Positions 1-5,426 of a stretch of 6,566 nt of DNA are shown one piece after another. The stretch is from Nitrospirota bacterium (GTDB taxonomy: Bacteria > Nitrospirota > Nitrospiria > Nitrospirales > NS-4): positions 1 to 6,566 of the forward strand of contig VBON01000038.1 of NCBI GenBank assembly GCA_005877525.1, in the 5' to 3' direction. The notes beneath the pieces are model-generated. The model was not told where the DNA came from, did not search any database, and saw nothing but the letters and a program-made list of their open reading frames with translations. The position numbers and the translations under genes were made by a program. Each line of letters opens with the position of its first letter. The first letter of the stretch is position 1.

Positions 1-1626
1 CCTAAGGAGTACGGCGGGCTCGGATTCTCCTATAAGAATTACGGCCGGGTGCTCACGCTCATCGCAAGCTGGAGCAATATCCTGTCGCTGACTGTCGCCG
101 TACCCCAGTCCATCGGCATCGCGATGCCGATTCTACTCTTCGGTAATGACAGGCAAAAAAACCTGTATCTTCCCCGGGTGGCGCGCGACGAGATTTCGGC
201 GTTCGCCTTGACCGAGCCGAACACAGGGTCGGACGCGGCCAATATTCAAACTGAGGCCGTGCTCGACCCTTCCGGCGGACATTTTTTAGTCAGCGGCGAG
301 AAGCTATGGTGCACGAACGGGTCGATCGCCCGGTACATCACGTTGATCGCACGCGTGCCGGCAAAGAAAGTCCTTCACGACGGCGCACCCGTATGGATAG
401 CCACGCGCGAGGGAGAACCGGCCGACGACAAGGTCCACACGGCCTTTGTGCTCGACATGCAGACGCCGGGAGTCGCAGTGCGCGAGCGCTGCCAGTTCGA
501 GGGCTGCCGCGGCATCGAGAATGCCTGGATGACCTTCCAAGACGTGCGCATCCCTGTCGAGAATGTCATCGGCGACATCGGTAAAGGTCTACGATATGCG
601 CTGACCATTCTCAACGTCGGCCGCGCCATCAGTATTCCGGCGATCTGTCTTGGCATGGCCAAACAGGCCTGGCAGCCGACGCTCGATCGCGCTGCCACCC
701 GCATCACGTTCAAGAAGCCGCTCGCCGAGCGGCAAACGCAGATGATGCGGATCGGCCATATGGGGACCGACCTTTTAGCGATGGAAGCCCTGGCGTCCCT
801 TGTCTGGCACCTGGCAGACCAAAAGAGGTTCGATATCCGGATCGAAGCAGCCATCGCCAAGATCTTCTGCTCCGAGAAGACCATTCAGTTTCTGAAAGAT
901 GCGCAGATTATCTTCGGCGGAATGGGCTACGAAACGGCGGCCTCCAAGCGGATGCGGGGCGAGCCGGCCTTTATCATTGAGCAGCTTGTGCGCGATGCCG
1001 AAATGTACCGCATCGGTGAAGGCGCAACTGATGTCCTGCGGCCATTTGTGGCGCGCGAGGGACTGAACCCGCACCTTGAGCGGACACGGGCCTACCTGGG
1101 CCAGACCGTGAGAGGGAGCCGGGGCGCAGAATTCATGAAGCTGTTGCGATTTTATGTTCCGTGGTATGCGAGGCAATGGAGCCGACAACGGCTCCCGGCG
1201 CGTCCTGAATTCCGGCACCCCAAGGTCCGCGAGAAGCTGCTCTTTGTGGAGCAGGCCAGCCGCCGTCTCGCCCGCGCGATTCTCTACGCGATGGCCCGGC
1301 ACCGGGAAGCGCTCCGGGACGATCAGGGCAGGCAAAACCGAATCGAGGCGGTCGGCGAGGATATTCTCGTGATCGCCTCGACGGCATTGCACGCAGAAGC
1401 GAAGCAACGGCTGTTGCGCGATTCGAGCGCCTGGGACCTGGCTGATGATTTTTTCCGCCAGGCGAAGGCACGCATCGCGGACAACATCCGCGAGCTGATT
1501 CGGAATGACGATCAGGCAGCCACTACGCTCGGTAAACAGGCGCTGGCCAGCAAGTATTCCCTTCTGACAGAAGGCGTGATCCGGCGCACGCTGAATGATT
1601 ACCGCAAGGACAATCCCGGTCAGTGA
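1..1626 (+). CDS. Acyl-CoA dehydrogenase, long VLCAD/ACAD9-like type (5' end outside window)
   Basis: This is a FAD-dependent acyl-CoA dehydrogenase, catalysing alpha,beta-dehydrogenation of acyl-CoA in fatty-acid beta-oxidation, with electrons normally passed to ETF. The frame is open from base 1, where it already reads PKEYGGLGFS, a typical N-terminal-domain motif, so the GTG at 49 is internal and the true start lies upstream. Numbering from the window edge, TEPNTGSD (71-78) and WCTNG (103-107) form the central beta-domain that contacts flavin and substrate. GGMGY is followed by RDAEMYRIGEGATDVLR, where Glu340 (codon 1018-1020) sits at the position of the catalytic base of VLCAD/MCAD-type enzymes. 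About 180 further residues follow the dehydrogenase core, as in VLCAD and ACAD9, where this region helps membrane association and dimerisation. The stretch between GGMGY and the catalytic Glu looks roughly 8-10 residues longer than in VLCAD. Chain-length specificity cannot be read from the sequence. The family call is firm; the subfamily is inference. Confidence 0.93.
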   Translation, partial: PKEYGGLGFSYKNYGRVLTLIASWSNILSLTVAVPQSIGIAMPILLFGNDRQKNLYLPRVARDEISAFALTEPNTGSDAANIQTEAVLDPSGGHFLVSGEKLWCTNGSIARYITLIARVPAKKVLHDGAPVWIATREGEPADDKVHTAFVLDMQTPGVAVRERCQFEGCRGIENAWMTFQDVRIPVENVIGDIGKGLRYALTILNVGRAISIPAICLGMAKQAWQPTLDRAATRITFKKPLAERQTQMMRIGHMGTDLLAMEALASLVWHLADQKRFDIRIEAAIAKIFCSEKTIQFLKDAQIIFGGMGYETAASKRMRGEPAFIIEQLVRDAEMYRIGEGATDVLRPFVAREGLNPHLERTRAYLGQTVRGSRGAEFMKLLRFYVPWYARQWSRQRLPARPEFRHPKVREKLLFVEQASRRLARAILYAMARHREALRDDQGRQNRIEAVGEDILVIASTALHAEAKQRLLRDSSAWDLADDFFRQAKARIADNIRELIRNDDQAATTLGKQALASKYSLLTEGVIRRTLNDYRKDNPGQ

Positions 1627-1713
1627 CAGCGAATGCATGATTATGCGGGGCGGGCGAACAGAACGATTTTGTGGTAGAAGTATTTGCCTGCAAGAGAGCC
1701 GAGACACGGACGC

Positions 1714-1720
1714 AAGGAGG
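1714..1720 (+). promoter_or_regulatory. Shine-Dalgarno site fixing the glnS start
   Basis: AAGGAGG lies 10 nt before the ATG at 1731. The frame is also open further upstream, to a GTG at 1671, but the extra 20 residues (MVEVFACKRAETRT...) look unlike a GlnRS N-terminus and would span this ribosome binding site. Starting at 1731 also puts the HIGH and MSKRK motifs within one residue of their positions in the E. coli enzyme as I recall them. A second AAGG (1724-1727) is too close to the start codon to be the main site. Confidence 0.75.
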
Positions 1721-1730
1721 GGCAAGGCCA

Positions 1731-3425
1731 ATGCCTGATGATTCCCAGGCGGGGAACTTCATCCGCGAGATCGTCGCAACCGATCTGAAGACCGGCAAGC
1801 ACGGCGGACGAGTGGTCACCCGTTTTCCCCCCGAGCCGAACGGCTATCTGCACATCGGCCACGCTAAATCCATCTGCCTCAACTTTGGAATCGCCCAGGA
1901 ATTCGGCGGCAGCACGAATCTCAGGTTCGACGACACGAATCCTAGCAAGGAGAACCTCGAATACGTTCAGGCCATCCAGGACGACGTGCGCTGGTTGGGT
2001 TTCGACTGGGAGAATCGAATGTTCTACGCCTCGGATTACTTCGAGCGACTCTATCTGTCCGCGGTGCATCTCACGAGCAAGGGAAAAGCGTATGTGGACA
2101 GCTTGAGCGCCGATGACATCCGGCGGTATCGCGGCACCTTAACTGAACCCGGTAAGGACAGCCCCTATCGCACCCGATCGGTTGAAGAGAATATCGACCT
2201 GTTCGCACGCATGCGGGCGGGCGAATTCCCAGACGGGACGCATGTTCTGCGCGCCAAGATCGATATGGCCTCGCCCAACGTGAATATGCGGGATCCGACC
2301 CTCTATCGCATCCGGCACGCCGCCCACCACCGCACCGGGGACGCCTGGTGCATCTACCCGACGTACGACTTCGCCCATCCTCTCTCGGATGCGATTGAAG
2401 GCATCACGCATTCGCTCTGCACCCTCGAATTTGAGGATCATCGGCCATTGTACGATTGGGTCTTGAAGGAATCAGACGCCCAGTGCCACCCACAACAGAT
2501 TGAGTTCGCGCGCCTCAATCTTAGCCATACCGTGATGAGCAAGAGGAAGCTCTTGGACCTGGTCGAAAAGAAACTTGTTGCGGGATGGGACGACCCCCGC
2601 CTGCCGACCCTCCAAGGCCTACGCCGGCGCGGGTACACGCCGGAGGCGATCCGCGCCTTTTGTGAGCACATCGGAGTGGCAAAACGCGATGGCGTGGTGG
2701 AGATGGCGCTGCTCGAGCACTTCATCAGGGAAGACCTCAACCGCCGCGCGCCGCGGGTCATGGCCGTGCTTCGGCCTCTGCGCGTCGTGATCGATAACTA
2801 TCCCGAAGGCGCGGAGGAAGATCTGGAAGCCATCAACAACCCGGAAGACCCGAATGCGGGAACGAGAAAGCTGCCATTCTCGCGGACCCTGTATATCGAG
2901 CACGAGGACTTCCGCGAGGTGCCGCCGAAGAAGTTCTTCCGGCTGACGCCGGGCCAGGAGGTGCGCCTTCGGTATGCCTATATCATCCAGTGCGTAAGCA
3001 TCGTGAAGGATGATCGGACGGGCGAAGTGCTGGAGGTCCACTGCACCTACGACCCGGAGACGCGCAGCGGCGGGCCGCAAGCGGGCCGCAAGGTCAAGGG
3101 CACCTTACATTGGGTTTCGGCCGCACACGCCCTGGAGGCCGAGGTCCGATTGTACGAGCACCTCTTTCTGAAGGCCGACGCAGGCGATGTCGGCGAGGGC
3201 CTGGACTACACCGCGAATTTGAACCCGAATTCGTTCGAGCGCTTGACGGGCTGTCAAGTGGAACGGACTCTTGCCGCGGCCGCCCCGCTCAGTCGATATC
3301 AATTCGAGCGACAAGGATATTTCTGCCTGGATCCGGATACAAGCGATCAAAAACTCGTTTTCAATCGGACGGTCGCCTTGCGGGATTCGTGGGCCAAAAT
3401 TGAGAAGACCCAGCAAGAACGCTAG
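1731..3425 (+). CDS. glnS: Glutaminyl-tRNA synthetase (GlnRS)
   Basis: This cytoplasmic class I aminoacyl-tRNA synthetase charges tRNA-Gln with glutamine using ATP. The product is 564 aa, close to the roughly 554 aa of E. coli GlnRS. The Rossmann catalytic domain starts with PEPNGYLHIGHAKS, with the ATP-binding HIGH motif at residues 41-44. The second class I motif is MSKRK at 269-273. The segment DDTNPSKEN and the block around THSLCTLEFEDHRPLYDW are typical of GlnRS rather than of the related GluRS, which lacks this form of the motif. The C-terminal half (about residues 340-545, including the stretch LYIEHEDF) is the beta-barrel anticodon-binding region. The start is chosen by the AAGGAGG at 1714-1720. 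The reductase gene begins 33 bp after the stop, so the two are probably one transcript. GlnRS is not universal in bacteria: many make Gln-tRNA through GatCAB instead. Its presence therefore says something about the host, but does not exclude GatCAB elsewhere. No truncation or missing key motif is seen. Confidence 0.97.
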   Translation: MPDDSQAGNFIREIVATDLKTGKHGGRVVTRFPPEPNGYLHIGHAKSICLNFGIAQEFGGSTNLRFDDTNPSKENLEYVQAIQDDVRWLGFDWENRMFYASDYFERLYLSAVHLTSKGKAYVDSLSADDIRRYRGTLTEPGKDSPYRTRSVEENIDLFARMRAGEFPDGTHVLRAKIDMASPNVNMRDPTLYRIRHAAHHRTGDAWCIYPTYDFAHPLSDAIEGITHSLCTLEFEDHRPLYDWVLKESDAQCHPQQIEFARLNLSHTVMSKRKLLDLVEKKLVAGWDDPRLPTLQGLRRRGYTPEAIRAFCEHIGVAKRDGVVEMALLEHFIREDLNRRAPRVMAVLRPLRVVIDNYPEGAEEDLEAINNPEDPNAGTRKLPFSRTLYIEHEDFREVPPKKFFRLTPGQEVRLRYAYIIQCVSIVKDDRTGEVLEVHCTYDPETRSGGPQAGRKVKGTLHWVSAAHALEAEVRLYEHLFLKADAGDVGEGLDYTANLNPNSFERLTGCQVERTLAAAAPLSRYQFERQGYFCLDPDTSDQKLVFNRTVALRDSWAKIEKTQQER

Positions 3426-3448
3426 GAAATCCTCGACCCTGCACGCTC

Positions 3449-3455
3449 TAAGGAG
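3449..3455 (+). promoter_or_regulatory. Closely spaced ribosome binding site of the reductase gene
   Basis: TAAGGAG is followed after only 3 nt (ACC) by the ATG at 3459. This is shorter than the usual 5-9 nt. No other in-frame start lies nearby, and the N-terminus MPIQSFTAEVCGYRDL runs directly into the flavin domain, so the start is kept. The tight spacing may lower translation compared with glnS. Confidence 0.55.
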
Positions 3456-3458
3456 ACC

Positions 3459-4184
3459 ATGCCCATTCAGTCATTCACGGCAGAGGTATGCGGGTACCGG
3501 GACCTGACGCACGATGTCCGGGAGATCAGCCTGAGGTTGCGTGAACCGGCCACCATCGCGTTCAAAGCCGGCCAATTCATTTCCTATGAGATCCAGCAGG
3601 AAGGCAAGAAGTTCCCCCTGACTCGCCCGTATTCGATTGTCTCCCCCCCCAGCCGACACGATTCACTGGATTTGCTGCTCAATCTAGTGCCTGGGGGCCC
3701 CGGCTCGAGCTATCTGTTTAATCTTCGAGCGGGCGACATTACGCAATTCAAGGGGCCGGCCGGCGCCTTTTACCTCCATGACGATCACGACCGGGATCAT
3801 CTTTTTGTCGCCACAGGCACGGGCGTCGCACCGTTTCGCTCGATGCTGGTGACTCTCTTCGAGCGTGGCTGCTCCTCCGCCGTCACGCTCTTGTGGGGTG
3901 TGCGTCATCAACGCGACCTCTATTACCAAGATGAACTTCAGGGGCTTGCCTCGTCCCATCCGAATTTCAAATTCATAATGACCTTGTCGCGGCCCGGCGA
4001 CGGTTGGAGTGGCGAAACCGGCCGGGTGACGCGGCTCGTGGAGGAGCGAATTACCTCAGTGCAAAACCTCGCGGTTTACTTGTGCGGAAACAGTGGCATG
4101 CTGAAGGACGTGACTGAAGCGATACGGAAGAAAGGCCTGTGTCCCATCTATCGCGAAAAGTTTTACGATGATCCGCCGGCTTGA
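3459..4184 (+). CDS. Ferredoxin-NADP(+) reductase-type FAD/NAD(P) oxidoreductase
   Basis: This is a soluble flavoprotein of the FNR superfamily that moves electrons between NAD(P)H and a one-electron carrier or partner oxygenase. The protein is 241 aa, the size of a two-domain core. The N-terminal FAD barrel carries RPYSI at residues 56-60, the R-x-Y-S motif that holds the flavin. The C-terminal nucleotide-binding domain carries GTGVAPFRS at 120-128, the LLWGVRH strand and CGNSGM at 209-214, and it ends with an REKFYDD tail. There is no 2Fe-2S ferredoxin domain and no membrane segment, so it differs from NqrF and from fused dioxygenase reductases and must use a separate partner. That partner is not in the window: the neighbours are glnS upstream and an exported small protein downstream. 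The 33-bp gap to glnS suggests co-transcription. The gene contains a run of eight C (3643-3650), and the frame is intact across it. Superfamily assignment is firm; the physiological partner is unknown. Confidence 0.9.
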   Translation: MPIQSFTAEVCGYRDLTHDVREISLRLREPATIAFKAGQFISYEIQQEGKKFPLTRPYSIVSPPSRHDSLDLLLNLVPGGPGSSYLFNLRAGDITQFKGPAGAFYLHDDHDRDHLFVATGTGVAPFRSMLVTLFERGCSSAVTLLWGVRHQRDLYYQDELQGLASSHPNFKFIMTLSRPGDGWSGETGRVTRLVEERITSVQNLAVYLCGNSGMLKDVTEAIRKKGLCPIYREKFYDDPPA

Positions 4185-4325
4185 CGCGATGACCTTTCGT
4201 AGTTGGTATCCACCTGATAGAGGGGGTAGGTGATTCGAATAGTGGGGACACCCCTTCCCCCCAAGAGATCAAAAGCGTGAAGCTGGTATTGAGTGTACAT
4301 TCAGAATCTATTGCGGGGTGGTCCG
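4185..4325. other. 141-bp intergenic spacer with G-run/C-run stretch
   Basis: The spacer lies between the reductase stop and the exported-protein start. It contains CACCT (4211-4215) facing AGGTG (4228-4232), an 8-bp palindrome ATTCGAAT (4233-4240), and GGGG-ACA-CCCC (4244-4254), a short hairpin. A G run (4222-4226) can also face the C run at 4257-4262. No T-tract follows any of these, so an ordinary intrinsic terminator is not supported. I see no convincing -35/-10 pair for the downstream gene. The spacer may hold the end of the glnS-reductase transcript and the promoter of the next gene, but neither is clear. Confidence 0.4.
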
Positions 4326-4847
4326 ATGGCAAGATGGCGTGTCTTTTCGCTGGCAATCTTCTTCCTGGTGGTCGTGTTGCCCGCGGCGGCGTCTGCTGAG
4401 ATGTGGTTGTGTTCGCTGCCGACTGGAGGTGCGATCTACACGAATCTCCCCAAAGACTATCAAGACTGCACGGCTTTTGAGCCAAAATCGGAATTGGGGA
4501 TGTTTTCGACAAACGTCGTCCCAACACCACCGCGTCTTGAGGAATTCAGGCTTCCGTTAGAACCCACGCCAGCTTCGTTACCTCCGAAATTGGAGGAGGC
4601 GCCTCTCTACCGCGAAATGCCTTTTGAGGTGTACCGCATGCTGAACCTTGGGATGAGCGAGGCCGAAATCCTGATGCGCGCAGGTCCGCCGAGTTACGTG
4701 GTGCCCAATACCACGGGGGCGTTCGGCCTGCTTGCACCGATCTCGAGCGCCGCGCGCTATTACTACCTTGGTGATTGGATCGTGACCGTCACCTTCGATC
4801 TTTCCGGTCGAGTCATCAATTTGGATCGGTCCCGACCGAGCCCCTGA
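4326..4847 (+). CDS. Small exported protein: DUF4124-like N-terminus plus BamE/DUF2845-like C-terminus
   Basis: This is a 173-aa protein of unknown function, predicted to be exported to the periplasm. Residues 1-24 form a clear signal peptide: MARWR, a hydrophobic stretch IFFLVVVLP, and an AASA-E cleavage site. No Cys follows the cleavage site at +1, so it is not a lipoprotein. The mature start, EMWLCSLPTGGAIYTNLP, resembles the DUF4124 pattern (a short beta-hairpin reading a W-x-C/D...G...Y-T-N/D type motif). Cys29 and Cys48 could form a disulfide. A proline-rich linker (about 60-95) leads to a C-terminal module, residues 102-170, with LGMSEAEILMRAGPP, then a YYYLGDW strand and VTVTFDLSGRVINLD. 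This is the helix-then-strands layout of BamE/SmpA and DUF2845 domains. The ATG at 4326 is preferred over the in-frame GTG at 4293 because it places the basic n-region of the signal peptide at the start and has a GGGGTG stretch (4315-4320) at suitable distance. It converges on the PsiE-like gene with a 6-bp gap. The domain matches are by eye. Confidence 0.75.
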   Translation: MARWRVFSLAIFFLVVVLPAAASAEMWLCSLPTGGAIYTNLPKDYQDCTAFEPKSELGMFSTNVVPTPPRLEEFRLPLEPTPASLPPKLEEAPLYREMPFEVYRMLNLGMSEAEILMRAGPPSYVVPNTTGAFGLLAPISSAARYYYLGDWIVTVTFDLSGRVINLDRSRPSP

Positions 4848-4853
4848 GGACGA

Positions 4854-5321
4854 CTAGCCGAGCTGAGCCGCGTCGGTGGGGGCACGCCGGCGTGCCAAGT
4901 ACACCGCGAACACCAACGCCACGATCACCAGGACATTCAGACCCACATCCAGAAGATAGCGTTGAAATTGGTCATTCGTGAGGTTTTCAGAATAGGCAGA
5001 TGCCGCCCCCGTCGTCAGGATCCGCCGGGTTGAGGCGATAATGCCGATATACAGGAACGGCTCCAAGGTGATGATGTACGTTTTAAGAAAATTAATGATC
5101 GTGCGGAAGAGTTCCAAGAGGATGACGACCAGCAAGAGATCGTGAATCAGCGCCAGCACGGCAGGCAACACACCCACCGAGAATTTCATGATAAACGCAT
5201 ACCACGCGTGAGCGAAAACGATCATTCCAAGGACCAGAAAGCTGAAGCCCGCCGTGACGTAGCCCATCCCGTCCAGGGTCTCCATCCAGGCGATCCAAAG
5301 ATTTCGTCGAACTTCTCTCAT
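4854..5321 (-). CDS. PsiE-family (phosphate-starvation-inducible) membrane protein
   Basis: This is a 155-aa inner-membrane protein of the PsiE family, named for E. coli PsiE, whose gene responds to phosphate starvation. The biochemical role of the family is not established. Four hydrophobic segments are visible: about residues 20-44, 49-76, 82-98 and 123-143. The second and third carry the family's most typical signature, HDLLLVVILLELFRTI (60-75) followed by ITLEPFLYIGIIASTRRIL (84-102). Conserved polar residues lie in or next to the membrane: Asp61, Glu70, Glu87 and Arg99/Arg100. The protein ends in a basic ARRRAP tail. The ATG at 5319-5321 gives a short cytoplasmic N-terminus. No good Shine-Dalgarno sequence precedes it (bases before the start read TCGGTCGCCG), so the start is the least certain part. 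It is divergent from the AttH-like gene and convergent with the exported small protein. I see no PhoB-box-like direct repeats upstream, so phosphate control is not supported here by sequence. Confidence 0.86.
   Translation of the reverse strand: MREVRRNLWIAWMETLDGMGYVTAGFSFLVLGMIVFAHAWYAFIMKFSVGVLPAVLALIHDLLLVVILLELFRTIINFLKTYIITLEPFLYIGIIASTRRILTTGAASAYSENLTNDQFQRYLLDVGLNVLVIVALVFAVYLARRRAPTDAAQLG
4881..4896. repeat. Perfect 16-bp GC-rich palindrome inside the 3' end of the PsiE-like gene
   Basis: GGCACGCCGGCGTGCC equals its own reverse complement. It lies within the last codons of the PsiE-like gene (coding for part of ARRRAP) and 33 bp beyond the stop of the convergent exported-protein gene. 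As RNA from either strand it could fold into a 6-bp GC stem with a CCGG loop. No T-tract follows on either strand, so it is not a standard intrinsic terminator, but its place at a tail-to-tail junction would suit a transcript-end or mRNA-stabilising hairpin. It may equally be chance, since it is in coding sequence. Confidence 0.45.
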
Positions 5322-5330
5322 CGGCGACCG

Positions 5331-5359
5331 AGATTAGCATAGGGGTCCAGTATGGTCAA
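5331..5359 (-). promoter_or_regulatory. Weak candidate sigma-70-type promoter for the PsiE-like gene
   Basis: Read on the minus strand, TTGACC (5354-5359) matches the -35 consensus at five of six positions. After 17 bp it is followed by TAATCT (5331-5336), only three of six for the -10. Transcription would begin only a few bases before the ATG at 5321, giving a nearly leaderless mRNA. That would fit the missing Shine-Dalgarno sequence. The match is weak and the host's promoter consensus is unknown. Confidence 0.2.
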
Positions 5360-5366
5360 ATTCTTA

Positions 5367-5389
5367 GCGACAACTCCTGACGTTGTCGC
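5367..5389. repeat. Perfect 8-bp inverted repeat, candidate operator between divergent genes
   Basis: GCGACAAC (5367-5374) and GTTGTCGC (5382-5389) are exact reverse complements separated by TCCTGAC. The 23-bp element sits in the 105-bp divergent spacer, about 46 bp from the PsiE-like start and 38 bp from the AttH-like start. The 15-bp centre-to-centre spacing of the arms, somewhat over one helical turn, suits a dimeric repressor or activator. Alternatively it could form a hairpin in a 5' leader. The repeat itself is plain in the sequence; its function is inferred only from position. Confidence 0.55.
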
Positions 5390-5426
5390 CTGAAGGCCCA
5401 TATGGTACGCTCTGCCAACGAATTTC

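Noticed and set aside
775..1731. Long minus-strand open frame (318 codons) opposite the acyl-CoA dehydrogenase gene
   Set aside because: Its translation has no recognisable family motifs and it lies antisense to a gene with clear catalytic motifs. In GC-rich DNA such shadow frames are common.
4225..4255. TTCGAAT in a G/C-rich context, reminiscent of a tRNA T-arm
   Set aside because: No acceptor, D-arm or anticodon stem can be laid out around it, so it is not a tRNA gene or a tRNA-derived attachment site.
4293..4325. GTG at 4293 as start of the exported-protein gene
   Set aside because: It would add 11 residues before the basic start of the signal peptide and has no Shine-Dalgarno sequence.
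4051..4530. Minus-strand open frame of 159 codons across the reductase end and the exported-protein start
   Set aside because: Low-complexity, Pro/Arg/Ser-rich translation without domain features, overlapping two well-supported + strand genes.
4826..4839. Inverted repeat TCGGTCCCGACCGA as a terminator of the exported-protein gene
   Set aside because: The stem is only 5-6 bp, lies inside the coding sequence and is not followed by a T-tract.
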